The notes beneath the pieces were generated by a model that did no database searches, was not told where the DNA came from, and saw only the letters and a program-made list of their open reading frames with translations. Positions 34,876 through 44,327 of a DNA stretch of 64,000 nt are shown one piece after another. A program made the position numbers and the translations under genes. The stretch covers positions 427,758 through 491,757 of the forward strand of contig NZ_KE386814.1 of assembly GCF_000428905.1 (NCBI RefSeq), read 5' to 3'. The stretch's first letter is position 1, and each line of letters starts with the position of its first letter. The stretch comes from Brumicola pallidula DSM 14239 = ACAM 615. GTDB lineage: Bacteria; Pseudomonadota; Gammaproteobacteria; Enterobacterales; Alteromonadaceae.

Positions 34876-36452
34876 AATGGTATTTTGCTCGCCAAGTCAA
34901 TGTTCATAATCTCTACTGCAATTAAACCAGCATATAGTACGATAATTGCACCAGAAGACATTGCAAAAATAAACATGCGCATCTTATTTCGTTTTTTAAT
35001 ACTAACAATATCTAAATGAGCAACTGCACCCCAAATTGGAAAGCCTGTCAGGTCTGAAATTTGTTGACCACGCACTAACACAGGCTTGATCATACTCATT
35101 AAAAAGGCGAGGCCGCCGCCGAGACCAAAGCCGAATATTAAAACGCCAGTATAAAATATAATGCGTTTTGGTCCACTTGGTTTATCGGCAATTAATGGTG
35201 GGCGAATGATCCTAAATTGCAAATCGTCAGAGTCGCTATCTGCTCTTCTGCTTAGATTATTAGATTCACGGCGTGATAATAATTCTTCGTATTTTTGCTT
35301 TTTAATATCATAGTCACGGTTTAACCCAGTTTCTTCCGATTCTATCTGTGGGACTGAATCAATAATAGATTGCAGATCAGTTATCCTACTCTGGGTGTCT
35401 TTTTCGCGCACATTTAATGACGCTAACATACCTTCTAAACGAGCAATTTCAAGGCTGAGCTGGCGATCACTTTCAGTTAGCATTGATGGTGATTCATCGT
35501 CTGTGTCTTGCGCTAAAAAAACTTCAATGTCTTTCTGTCTTGCTTCTTTTAGTGCTTCCATTAGATTGTTAGATTCGATTACATCGGGATGTTGCTCGGT
35601 AAAACGCAATTTCAATTCATCTAAGCGGCTTTCTAAGGCTAAAATACGTTCGTCATACCTGGTAGTTAACACTTGTTCACCACCGTTACTGCGCACGCCA
35701 AAGCCATCAGCCGCTTTTAGTGCTTGGCGAGATTGCCCTTTCATGGCATTAATTTGTTGCTGTGTTTCTTTAATCGTAAGCTTAGTTACTTCCATCTGCT
35801 GCCTTAGTGACTGCAGGTTTGCGTAAAAAGATCCTTGCGCAGGCAAAATTTCGCTGTACTTTCGTTGAAATGCAGCAAGGCGCTGCTCACTCTCAGCTAG
35901 GTCGTTTTCATATTCTGCGATTTGTTCATCTAAAAACCGAGTGGTTGTGTCGGTTCCTTTTTGTGAGCTCCCAAGTGAGCCCTCAACGAAAAGGTCGAGG
36001 GTTTCTTGAACGACAGTGCGCGCCATTTCAGGGCTTTCATTCGCATAAGAAATAGTATAAATGTTGTCTCGTCCCGTTCCTGCTAAATTAATGTCCTCTG
36101 TTAATTGCGTAATCAGCTTATTGTATGCTTCGTCGCCAATCACCGTAATATCTAAATCCGACTGGCGCGCAATAATTTCAACATTTGATCGACTGAGTAA
36201 CGTTCTGGCCATCATCTGTATCTCCTGCGCTGGGTTAGAACCGATAACCATACCGACCAAAAGCGGCTGCAGTACTGAGCGAGTGTCAACGTAAACTTGG
36301 GCGTCAGATTTATAAACGTCAGGTAGCGTGGTCACATAAAAAAAGCCGATAGGGCATATCAGCCATGAGCATATCATCACATATCGTTTCTTTATCCAGA
36401 TCCCTCGGATAAAGTCGAGCACCATTTGAATGGTTTGTTCTAAATCTTGCAT
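34872..36452 (-). CDS. XrtA-system polysaccharide chain-length determinant
   Basis: A 526-aa Wzz/GumC-like protein of the PEP-CTERM chain-length group. It has an N-terminal membrane segment (about residues 22-45), a Wzz domain with VYVDTRSVLQPLL, a long coiled-coil (about 170-410, repeated L/E/Q/R-rich helices) and two more membrane segments near 437-460 and 493-515. It sets the length of the polymer in the inner membrane with the tyrosine kinase and the outer-membrane export lipoprotein. The ATGA overlap with the kinase gene and the 22-base gap from the export gene define one operon (minus strand, export-Wzz-kinase-barrel). Confidence 0.95.
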   Translation of the reverse strand: MQDLEQTIQMVLDFIRGIWIKKRYVMICSWLICPIGFFYVTTLPDVYKSDAQVYVDTRSVLQPLLVGMVIGSNPAQEIQMMARTLLSRSNVEIIARQSDLDITVIGDEAYNKLITQLTEDINLAGTGRDNIYTISYANESPEMARTVVQETLDLFVEGSLGSSQKGTDTTTRFLDEQIAEYENDLAESEQRLAAFQRKYSEILPAQGSFYANLQSLRQQMEVTKLTIKETQQQINAMKGQSRQALKAADGFGVRSNGGEQVLTTRYDERILALESRLDELKLRFTEQHPDVIESNNLMEALKEARQKDIEVFLAQDTDDESPSMLTESDRQLSLEIARLEGMLASLNVREKDTQSRITDLQSIIDSVPQIESEETGLNRDYDIKKQKYEELLSRRESNNLSRRADSDSDDLQFRIIRPPLIADKPSGPKRIIFYTGVLIFGFGLGGGLAFLMSMIKPVLVRGQQISDLTGFPIWGAVAHLDIVSIKKRNKMRMFIFAMSSGAIIVLYAGLIAVEIMNIDLASKIPL

Positions 36453-36474
36453 GTAAACAGTTCTCTAAATTTGC

Positions 36475-37104
36475 CTAAAACCAAGCTTCTGGAATAATGA
36501 TGATGTCGCCGGGTAGTATGTCGATATTTTGAGTAATATCGCCGTCTTTTATTAGCTTTTCTATATTCAATTCAAATGTGGTTTGCTGGCCGTCAATAAC
36601 ACGCACTAATTTTGCGCTATTACCACTCGCAAATTCAGTTAGCCCGCCTACCGCAATCATCAGGTCGAGTAGGGTCATGTTTTCCGTGTAATTAAATGCA
36701 CTGGGGTTTGCGGCTTCGCCTATTACGCGAACCTGCTCACTGAAAGGACCTTGGAAGCGACCAACGCTGACCGTTACGCGAGGACTGTTTATATAAGTAG
36801 CCAGTTGCTCTTCTAGTTGACGAGCAAGCATGGTGGGGGTTCTGCCGGACACTTCCACATCTTCAACCAATGACGTGGTTACTTTGCCATCCGGTCGCAC
36901 AACAAAATTGCCTGAAATTTCTGGATTTCGCCAAACAAAAATAGTCAGGCTGTCGCCCGGACCGATAAGGTACTGGTAATCATTAACGTTGGTGGTTAAT
37001 GAAGCTCGAGTTGTTGCTTGTGGCAACGTGTTAACACTACATCCCGTTATAACAAACGTGGCAAAAAGTAGTCCAACGATGCCCAATTGATGTGCTTTTT
37101 TCAT
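36475..37104 (-). CDS. Wza-like polysaccharide export lipoprotein (XrtA system)
   Basis: A 209-aa lipoprotein with a signal peptide and lipobox TFVITGCSV, Cys near residue 22. It then has the polysaccharide export domain (YLIGPGDSLTIFVWRNPEISGNFVVRPDGKVT) and a SLBB-type ligand-binding segment (VRVIGEAANPSAFNYTENMTLLDLMIAVGG). It forms or contributes to the outer-membrane export channel. The open frame extends upstream to 37152, but ATG 37104 with AAGGAAA upstream and the signal peptide position show the right start. It leads the minus-strand export operon and is divergent from the sugar-transferase gene, 186 bases apart. Confidence 0.94.
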   Translation of the reverse strand: MKKAHQLGIVGLLFATFVITGCSVNTLPQATTRASLTTNVNDYQYLIGPGDSLTIFVWRNPEISGNFVVRPDGKVTTSLVEDVEVSGRTPTMLARQLEEQLATYINSPRVTVSVGRFQGPFSEQVRVIGEAANPSAFNYTENMTLLDLMIAVGGLTEFASGNSAKLVRVIDGQQTTFELNIEKLIKDGDITQNIDILPGDIIIIPEAWF

Positions 37105-37290
37105 CCCTAAATTTCCTTCATATATGTTGATGATATTCGGAAAGTTCATCATAAATTATAAAACAGTCATTTACCCGAGCGTGAAAACTATTATACTGCT
37201 CAACGAATTAACTTAAGTTTATCTTAATTAAATCAATTATCATACGTTTAAACACTTGTTTCTATAAATGTCGGGTGGTAAAGGGAAGTT

Positions 37291-38703
37291 ATGGCATCGA
37301 GCAACAAAAGACAAAATAAACGCTCAACGGCGCTAGTGCTCACTGAAGCCGTACTAGTATCGTATGTAAGTTACATTGCTAGTTTTGTTTTGGTGAGTCT
37401 TCAACTTATCCCAAAGCCGAACTCTGAAGCACTCGCCATTAACATATTTCTGTTGATGATTGCGATATTAGTCTGTTCTTTGTCAGTGGGTTTATACGAA
37501 ACTAAGCTGCGTGAAACCTTTAGAGGCATTATTCGACGTATTTTCGTTAGTTTGGTATTGAGTTATTTTATTGTCGAAATCATAACCAGCGCGCTGTTTA
37601 CGCAACTCGACCTGCATCCATATTTTTTGCCAACCGCTATCTGTTTCAATATCCTCACCCTTATTTTCTTCCGTTATTTTACCAATCGACTGGGCTTAAT
37701 GGGCCTGAGTAGCTCTCGCATATTGGTATTAGGAGCCGGTGTTAGGGCGGCCATCATCGAAAATAATATGCGACGAGACGTCGACCGCTTAGGATTTGAA
37801 TTGGTTGGCTTTGTGCCCATTCCCGGCGATGATAGGCAGAGTGGGGTGCAGCGTGAAAAAATTATTCATGTAAAAGTAGATGAATCGTTTAGGCAGTTTT
37901 TAAACGACAACAATATTGAAGAAATCGTGGTTGCTTGCGACCAGCGACGAGGCACATTGCCTGTTTCTGCGTTATTTGATTGCCGCTTAAGGGGCATTGA
38001 AGTAACCGACCTTTTGGACTTTATGGAGCGCGAGCGAGGCCAAATTGTGGTTGATCTGATGTACCCAAGTTGGGTTATTTATTCCAACGGTTTTCATTCG
38101 CAAAATTATTTACGCGAGTCGCTCGACTATATGTTGAATATAATGCTGGCGGGCTTTGTGATGTTTTTCGCATGGCCTTTGATGTTACTTACCGCCATTA
38201 TTATTTATATCGATGATGGTTTTCGAACCGGCGCATCGGTATTTTATAAACAAGAAAGAGTAGGTAAAGACGGTAAACTATTCAACATTCTAAAATTCAG
38301 AAGCATGCGCCCTGACGCAGAAAAAGATGGCGCTAAGTGGGCGACCAAAAATGATAACCGGGTTACTGGCATTGGTAATTTTATTCGAAAGTATCGAATT
38401 GATGAACTTCCGCAACTATTGAATGTGATCAAAGGTGAAATGTCATTTATTGGTCCGCGACCAGAGCGTCCTCAGTTTGTGCAGCAATTAATAAAAGAAG
38501 TGCCTTATTACAATCAGCGTCACAATGTAAAGCCAGGTCTAGCCGGTTGGGCGCAGTTAAATTATCCTTATGGCGCAAGCGTCAATGATTCACTCGAAAA
38601 ACTAAAATTTGATTTATATTACGTTAAGCATCAAAGTTTGTTGCTAGACCTACTAATATTGATCAGAACCGTTGAAGTTGTTTTATTTGGCAAAGGTCGT
38701 TAA
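37291..38703 (+). CDS. Initiating sugar transferase (EpsB2 type, XrtA system)
   Basis: A 470-aa polyisoprenyl-phosphate sugar phosphotransferase. Four helices in residues 15-125 are followed by a CoA-binding-like domain (RILVLGAGVRAAII) and a further helix near 280. The catalytic bacterial sugar transferase domain comes last: FYKQERVGKDGKLFNILKFRSM, then RKYRIDELPQLLNVIKGEMSFIGPRPERP. These motifs are standard for the family that transfers a sugar-1-phosphate (often glucose) to undecaprenyl phosphate, the first step of repeat-unit assembly. It starts the plus-strand half of the locus, divergent from the export operon; GGGAAG lies before the ATG. Confidence 0.95.
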   Translation: MASSNKRQNKRSTALVLTEAVLVSYVSYIASFVLVSLQLIPKPNSEALAINIFLLMIAILVCSLSVGLYETKLRETFRGIIRRIFVSLVLSYFIVEIITSALFTQLDLHPYFLPTAICFNILTLIFFRYFTNRLGLMGLSSSRILVLGAGVRAAIIENNMRRDVDRLGFELVGFVPIPGDDRQSGVQREKIIHVKVDESFRQFLNDNNIEEIVVACDQRRGTLPVSALFDCRLRGIEVTDLLDFMERERGQIVVDLMYPSWVIYSNGFHSQNYLRESLDYMLNIMLAGFVMFFAWPLMLLTAIIIYIDDGFRTGASVFYKQERVGKDGKLFNILKFRSMRPDAEKDGAKWATKNDNRVTGIGNFIRKYRIDELPQLLNVIKGEMSFIGPRPERPQFVQQLIKEVPYYNQRHNVKPGLAGWAQLNYPYGASVNDSLEKLKFDLYYVKHQSLLLDLLILIRTVEVVLFGKGR

Positions 38704-38738
38704 TCGTTACGTCGATTATCGAATAGAGGAAATAAGCC

Positions 38739-39593
38739 ATGCAGTCTCACCCAAAAAGACTTAACGCGATGACAGTGGATGTTGAAGACTACTTTCATGT
38801 GTCGGCATTCGAATCCGTTATTTCGCCTTCAGATTGGTCCAGCATAACGCCTCGTGTGGGTGATAACACGCACCGCTTAATCGATTTATTTAACCAGCAC
38901 GGCATAAAAGGCACCTTTTTTACGCTAGGTTGGGTTGCAGAACACTGCCCGGATGTAGTTAAACGCATTGTCGATGAAGGACACGAGCTTGGCAGTCATG
39001 GCTCAAACCATCGGCGGGCAACTACAATGACCCCAGAACAAGTGTTCGAAGACATTCGCATCAGTAAAGATAAACTCGAACAGGCCTCAGGCGCTGCCCT
39101 TTTGGGTTATCGAGCACCTAGTTTTTCAATTAATAAAAGCAATGAATGGGTGTTTGATATTTTGGTCGAATTAGGCTTTAAATACTCATCCAGCACTTAC
39201 CCTATAGAACACGACCTATACGGGGTGCCCGATTGGCCTCGATTTAAGCACCTGCGTAAAGAAGGCATTGTAGAAATTCCAGTGCCCACCTTAGCTAACA
39301 ACGGCAAGAATACCGGTATTGGCGGTGGTGGTTATTTCCGATTATATCCTTATTGGTTATCTAATAGGCGTATAAAAAAATACATGCAAGACACTAACGA
39401 ACCCTATAATTTTTACTTCCACCCGTGGGAGATAGATGCTGATCAACCTCGAGTGCAAGGCGCGCCGTTTAAATCTAAGTTGCGTCATTACGTTAATTTG
39501 CACGTGATGGAAAAAAAATTAGTGCAGCTCATAAATGACTACGAGTGGTCAACTATGTACGAAACATACAAGGATGTTATCGATGCTAAATAA
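38739..39593 (+). CDS. XrtA-system polysaccharide deacetylase
   Basis: A 284-aa carbohydrate esterase 4 enzyme. The NodB motifs are TVDVEDYFHVSAF (catalytic Asp pair), HELGSHGSNHRR (metal His residues), YRAPSFSINKSNEW and EIPVPTL. The C-terminal 60 residues match the DUF3473 tail of XrtA-locus deacetylases (YFHPWEIDADQPR). It removes acetyl groups from N-acetylated sugars in or after polymer assembly. No signal peptide is evident. Its last 11 bases overlap the exosortase gene start, so both are translated together. Confidence 0.95.
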   Translation: MQSHPKRLNAMTVDVEDYFHVSAFESVISPSDWSSITPRVGDNTHRLIDLFNQHGIKGTFFTLGWVAEHCPDVVKRIVDEGHELGSHGSNHRRATTMTPEQVFEDIRISKDKLEQASGAALLGYRAPSFSINKSNEWVFDILVELGFKYSSSTYPIEHDLYGVPDWPRFKHLRKEGIVEIPVPTLANNGKNTGIGGGGYFRLYPYWLSNRRIKKYMQDTNEPYNFYFHPWEIDADQPRVQGAPFKSKLRHYVNLHVMEKKLVQLINDYEWSTMYETYKDVIDAK

Positions 39594-41154
39594 CGGGCAG
39601 GCGGTTCATAACACTGGCAGTCACACTATCAATTGGGCTTTAGGGGGGGTACTTCTTTGCTTATGGATAGGGCTAACGTTTCAAGGTTTAGTATCAGCGG
39701 TAAAAATTTGGTATATATCAGAAATTTTCAATCACTGCTTTTTTGTGTTGCCGGTCAGCTTATATTTAATCTGGGAAAAAAAGGACGATATTAATTGGCG
39801 TGCTCGACAGTGCACACTATTGGCTTTACCGTTCATTTTTTTGCAAGTACTTTTATACGTTATTGGCATTGCAGGCGATATTCAGTTATTTCAGCACGCG
39901 GCAATGTTTTCGTTATTGCCCACGCTTACATGGTTTTACCTGGGTAACCAGATAAGCAAACAGCTCATTTTCCCTCTCAGTTTTATGCTATTCGCCATTC
40001 CATTTGGTGAAGAACTTATTCCATTTTTACAAGAGATAACCGCAGATATATCAGTAGAAATGGTGTCTTGGACGGGTGTTCCTTTGTACCGTTCAGGTCT
40101 GTTTTTAGAAATTCCACAAGGTCGTTTTTTAGTTGCCGAAGCTTGTTCGGGAGTCAGTTTTTTAATCGCATCGATTGTGTTGGGTAATTTGTACGCTTAC
40201 ATGAATTTGAAACGTATGACAACACGTGTTGGATTTGTACTTTTGTCGGTTATTTTCCCAATTTTAGCTAATGCAGTTCGCGTTTTTGGCATCATCATGA
40301 TCGGTTACGCGAGTGATATGAAGCATGCTGTTGGTGCTGACCACTTAATATATGGCTGGTTTTTCTTTGCGTTCGTGATCATTTGTTTATTAGGCATTGG
40401 TGAAATTATTCGCCGTTTTGAAAAGCGCTATCTTTTAAAACAAAATGCAGCAGGCGACAAGACTCTTGCCGGCGAGACTCTTGCTGACGAGACGATTGGT
40501 AACGCAGAAGTAGATACGTCAATTGAGCATATCGAGGGATTCAAAATAATCGGCTCGAAGTTGTTAGTCGTTGCAATAGTGCTCGTATTAGGTATCACAA
40601 AGTCTATCTCAATTAATTCAGCGGGCAGTATTGCTCCGCTTCAACCTGAATTTCAATTACCCTTTAGTGTTTTGCAAAAAGGCAATGTATTGTCTAATTG
40701 GCAACCCGAGTTCAAACATTCAACGCGCTCTGAGTTCCTCACAATACAGCATGAGAGCAGTAATTTTGTTTATTTTACAGCGTATTATGATGGCACTGAT
40801 GGTGAATTAATTAGTGCTCAAAACGATATTTTTGCTGAGACAAGGTGGAGTTTGTCTGGCAAGCGGACTGGATCACTGGCTGATAACTTACGCATCAATA
40901 ACATGACCTTAAAGAATGGGTCGGGTCAGCAACTTACCATTTATCACCTGTATATTATCAATGGTGCTGTATTTACCGATACTAAAAGGGCCAAGTTATA
41001 TCAAGTGTGGTTGAAGTTGCAAGGCAAGCCATATGATGGCGTTTTCTTGGCAATTTCTGATAGTGCTGAATTTGATGAAGGCAGCATAAAGCCAATGTTA
41101 GCGCAGGCAGTAAGGGCACTTCAAGCTGGTTTTGCAGCAAGGGAGGCCAATTAA
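39583..41154 (+). CDS. xrtA: Exosortase A with EpsI-like C-terminal domain
   Basis: A 523-aa exosortase A. Eight or so helices occupy residues 15-285. The catalytic triad is visible: Cys in EACSGVSFL (near 188), Arg in ANAVRVFGI (near 232) and His in GADHLIYGW (near 253). It should cut PEP-CTERM proteins at the membrane and attach or release them on the cell surface. After a linker containing TLAGETLADET (15-bp repeats near 40455-40497) comes a membrane helix (about 330-345) and a DUF3485/EpsI domain to the end. The fusion is common in XrtA loci. The ATG at 39583 has AAGGA 10 bases before it and overlaps the deacetylase gene. No PEP-CTERM substrate gene is in the window. Confidence 0.95.
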   Translation: MLNNGQAVHNTGSHTINWALGGVLLCLWIGLTFQGLVSAVKIWYISEIFNHCFFVLPVSLYLIWEKKDDINWRARQCTLLALPFIFLQVLLYVIGIAGDIQLFQHAAMFSLLPTLTWFYLGNQISKQLIFPLSFMLFAIPFGEELIPFLQEITADISVEMVSWTGVPLYRSGLFLEIPQGRFLVAEACSGVSFLIASIVLGNLYAYMNLKRMTTRVGFVLLSVIFPILANAVRVFGIIMIGYASDMKHAVGADHLIYGWFFFAFVIICLLGIGEIIRRFEKRYLLKQNAAGDKTLAGETLADETIGNAEVDTSIEHIEGFKIIGSKLLVVAIVLVLGITKSISINSAGSIAPLQPEFQLPFSVLQKGNVLSNWQPEFKHSTRSEFLTIQHESSNFVYFTAYYDGTDGELISAQNDIFAETRWSLSGKRTGSLADNLRINNMTLKNGSGQQLTIYHLYIINGAVFTDTKRAKLYQVWLKLQGKPYDGVFLAISDSAEFDEGSIKPMLAQAVRALQAGFAAREAN

Positions 41155-42321
41155 ATGCCACAAACACAAGGGACACAACGAAAAAAAGTCCTGGTATTAA
41201 CGGAAAACTTTCCGCCCAAATCAGGTGGCAGCGGAAGGTGGTTTTGGGAGCTGTATTCAAGGCTACCAAAAGAAGACTACATCATTGTTACCGATACTGT
41301 TGACGATAGCGCAATTGACCAGCAAATTGACAACACCGTTATTAGAATACCGCTTAAATCGGCTGAATGGGGCTTTAAAAGTCTTACGGGACTTGGTTTC
41401 TATTGGCGCAATGCCGTACAAGTTCGAAAGCTGACTAAAGCACATGGAATTACCCACATTCATTGCGGGCGAGTTATCCATGAAGGGGTTATTGCTTGGT
41501 TGGTGTCTTTGTTCACCAAGGTGCAGTTTGTTTGCTACATTCATGGTGAAGATATTGAGACGGCAGCAACAAGTCGTGAACACAGTTTGATGGTTAAACA
41601 GGTTTGTGCAAAAGCTGACATGCTAATTTGCAATAGCTTGAATAGTCAACATATCGCCCGCCGACTAAATTACGATGTGGGTAATACGGTTGTGCTGCAT
41701 CCGGGGGCAGATTGTGAACGTTTTATTCCAGTGCCCTGCGACGATGATTTTAAGACGGATATGGCCTGGGCTGAGTATTCGGTTATATTGACTGTAGGGC
41801 GCTTACAAGCGCGCAAAGGACATGACAAAATGATAGCGGCGATGCCGACTATTTTAGCCGCTCACCCTAAAACGCTTTATTGCATTATTGGCGATGGTGA
41901 TCAAAAGCCGCGTTTGCTTGGCCTAGTGAACGAATTGCAACTTGCGGACAACGTCATATTTCTTAACGAAATAAGCGACAAGCAGATGATCAAGTGTTAT
42001 CAGCAATGTGATATTTTCATATTACCTAACCGAACGATTGCCAATGATATAGAAGGCTTTGGCATGGTGTTAGTAGAAGCACAAGCATGCGGCAAGGTAG
42101 TCATCGCCGGTGACTCAGGAGGCACAGTAGAAACAATGCTGCCAGAGCAAACGGGCTTTATTATTGACTGCACAAAACCAGATGTTATTGCCAGCAAAAT
42201 AAATCAGCTATTAAGTGACACTGCATTAGCCAAGTCGATGGGTGCAAGGGGCGTTGAGTTTGTAAATGACATGTTTGACTGGAAAGCACATGCAGTAAAA
42301 GCTAAGAAACTGTTTGAATAA
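41155..42321 (+). CDS. Family 4 glycosyltransferase
   Basis: A 388-aa GT-B glycosyltransferase. The N-terminal half starts VLVLTENFPPKSGGSGRW with the acceptor-side loop. The C-terminal half has LTVGRLQARKGHD, YCIIGDGDQKPRL and the E-x7-E-like donor site EGFGMVLVEAQACGKVVIA. The nucleotide-sugar donor cannot be told. Its ATG directly follows the exosortase stop codon, so it belongs to the same transcript (sugar transferase, deacetylase, exosortase, glycosyltransferase). It extends the repeat unit of the polymer. Confidence 0.94.
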   Translation: MPQTQGTQRKKVLVLTENFPPKSGGSGRWFWELYSRLPKEDYIIVTDTVDDSAIDQQIDNTVIRIPLKSAEWGFKSLTGLGFYWRNAVQVRKLTKAHGITHIHCGRVIHEGVIAWLVSLFTKVQFVCYIHGEDIETAATSREHSLMVKQVCAKADMLICNSLNSQHIARRLNYDVGNTVVLHPGADCERFIPVPCDDDFKTDMAWAEYSVILTVGRLQARKGHDKMIAAMPTILAAHPKTLYCIIGDGDQKPRLLGLVNELQLADNVIFLNEISDKQMIKCYQQCDIFILPNRTIANDIEGFGMVLVEAQACGKVVIAGDSGGTVETMLPEQTGFIIDCTKPDVIASKINQLLSDTALAKSMGARGVEFVNDMFDWKAHAVKAKKLFE

Positions 42322-42349
42322 CCTCAATAGAGTAGGAAATCCCCCGATA

Positions 42350-42931
42350 TTAGCTTCTTAGTTTAATTATCTTTGCAGGGTTGCCACCCACAATCGCGTT
42401 ATCCGGAACCGCATTAATAACAACGGAACCGGCGGCAACAACGCAGTTCTCACCTATATCAGCCAGTATAAGCGCGCCATTACCAACCCATGAATTTTTT
42501 CCTATGTCGATCGAGGTGTAGCTACCTCCTTGGTCCCTTATCGGTACATTAATATCATCAAAGTTGTGTTGTTTTGCGCCACTCATTATATGTACACCAC
42601 TGCCCAATAGGACATTTTGTTTTATGCTGCACATACCGATATTGCATTGCGGCCCTATATAAACGCCGTTCGCAATGCACGTATCTTGTTGTGAAAGCAA
42701 AGTAGCAAAGGAGATCACCGCGTCTTTGCTGCAACTCTTCAGTGTAAAGCGGTAAAAGCCGGCTCTAAAATAAGCACCTGATTTGCCCGGAATTAAACTC
42801 AAAAGTTGACTGAAAAACGCAATACATTGATTCTTATTGATGACCAATGAGAGTAAAAAATAGGCGAGCGTAAAAGGTGAGGCTAGCAGCGCAAATAGTA
42901 TAAATAGTATCTCTTTGAGTATGGATTTCAT
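42350..42931 (-). CDS. Hexapeptide-repeat acyltransferase
   Basis: A 193-aa left-handed beta-helix acyltransferase. An N-terminal helix (FILFALLASPFTLAYFLLSLV) is followed by a loop with an unusual LSLIPGKSGAYFRAGFYRF segment that is found in WcaF-like and XrtA-locus acetyltransferases. The LbH repeats run from VYIGPQCNIGMC to GGNPAKIIKL and contain a catalytic-type His (AKQHNFDD). It probably O-acetylates a sugar of the repeat unit. The start overlaps the upstream glycosyltransferase gene by 4 bases (ATGA). Confidence 0.9.
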   Translation of the reverse strand: MKSILKEILFILFALLASPFTLAYFLLSLVINKNQCIAFFSQLLSLIPGKSGAYFRAGFYRFTLKSCSKDAVISFATLLSQQDTCIANGVYIGPQCNIGMCSIKQNVLLGSGVHIMSGAKQHNFDDINVPIRDQGGSYTSIDIGKNSWVGNGALILADIGENCVVAAGSVVINAVPDNAIVGGNPAKIIKLRS

Positions 42932-44127
42932 GTGCTTTTTTCAACTTGATTAGTTAAGGGTTTGAGTACTTCAGGCCAAGCATAATTGGCTAATATTGTT
43001 TGTCTAGCCGCTTTACCGATTGATTCGCGCAACTCAATCGATTCGAGTAAATTTAAACAATGCGTAGTGTACTGCTCTGCTGTATCTGCAAGTAGAACAT
43101 CTTTCCCTGCACAATGAATAATCCCTTCTATCCCTTTCAATGTGGTAACAACCGGCAATTCACACGACATGGCTTGCAGCACTTTATTTTGTACGCCTCG
43201 AGCGATTTGAAAAGGCGCTATAAATATACAGGCGGATTGGAAATAAGGCATTATGTTGTCTACAAATCCGGTAACAGTAATATCATCACTTGTACCGAGC
43301 TTTTGTATGTTGGCACTGGGGTTCATGCCTGCAATTACCAATTTAGCATTGGGGTATTGGTCTTTGATTTGGGACCAGCAATTGGCAATAAACCATAAAA
43401 CAGCATCAATATTAGGCTTGTAATCCATCACGCCGGTAAAAAGCAGAGTCGGGTGTTGTGGTCTAGTTATGTCGATGTTTGGCTTGAAAATACTATCATC
43501 AATTCCATTTGGTAAAATTGTAATGTTGCCTTGTTGCGTTACTTCATTTTTAAATAATTTAAGCTCCGCAGAGGCAATTAAGTAACATTCTTTGGATAAC
43601 TTAGCGGCTTCAATTTCTAATTTTTTGACTAACTTGGCTTCGCGCTTATAGACTAAATTCATTGGAAAGTGCGCTTTGTGTTGGTACTGTTGCCATTTGT
43701 TTGAGTCGACATCCATAAAATCGGTTAAGACAGCAGGGCTGCTATGTTTGTTAGCTATTGAGTCGATATAGCGAACTAGTGATGAAGCGGTTAAAAATAA
43801 AAAGTCAGGCTCAAATGAGCGGGTTTCATTTTCAATTAGCTGTTTTACCCTAGAAGAGTAGAAATTTGCCTCGCTAAGCGAACGATTAGTCGCTAATGCT
43901 TTTGCAAAACGTAAGGGTTTATACTCCAGTTTAGCGGTATTCACGGTAATGCCCAGATCGAGTGCCAAAGCGGCGGCAAATTCTTCATCTTCTGGTCCGC
44001 TGCTAGGAGAAATTAATGACAAAGAGTGACCCAGTTGCTTTAATCTTTCTAGTTGATGATATGTGCGAAGCTTCTCGCCTTTATTGGGGGGGAAAGGCAC
44101 TCGATGGGACACGACAAGAATTTTCAA
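42928..44127 (-). CDS. XrtA-system glycosyltransferase (Stp1 type)
   Basis: A 399-aa GT-B enzyme of the PEP-CTERM/XrtA group 1 sugar transferases. It starts KILVVSHRVPFPPNKGEKLRTYHQL, the family signature. The donor half has TLLFTGVMDYKPNIDAVLWF, AKLVIAGMNPS, VTGFVDNIMPYFQSACIFIAPFQIARGVQNKVLQAM and then GIEGI with the usual end. It adds one sugar to the repeat unit; donor unknown. The gene is translated with the acyltransferase gene (4-base overlap), opposite to the surrounding plus-strand genes. Confidence 0.93.
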   Translation of the reverse strand: MKILVVSHRVPFPPNKGEKLRTYHQLERLKQLGHSLSLISPSSGPEDEEFAAALALDLGITVNTAKLEYKPLRFAKALATNRSLSEANFYSSRVKQLIENETRSFEPDFLFLTASSLVRYIDSIANKHSSPAVLTDFMDVDSNKWQQYQHKAHFPMNLVYKREAKLVKKLEIEAAKLSKECYLIASAELKLFKNEVTQQGNITILPNGIDDSIFKPNIDITRPQHPTLLFTGVMDYKPNIDAVLWFIANCWSQIKDQYPNAKLVIAGMNPSANIQKLGTSDDITVTGFVDNIMPYFQSACIFIAPFQIARGVQNKVLQAMSCELPVVTTLKGIEGIIHCAGKDVLLADTAEQYTTHCLNLLESIELRESIGKAARQTILANYAWPEVLKPLTNQVEKST

Positions 44128-44327
44128 TTAATAACTCTCTTTTAAAACCAGCATTGTTGGTGACTAACTTTCTAGAAGCGATGTACTATAACAAAAATAT
44201 CATACTAGTCATGTCATGATTGACCTACCGAACTCTTTTTAGGTATCCTTCTTATTATAATAAATTAAGTGCTCATTATTTTGGTTTTGCGCTTGGCTTA
44301 TTAATTAATCATGCCAAGGAATATACA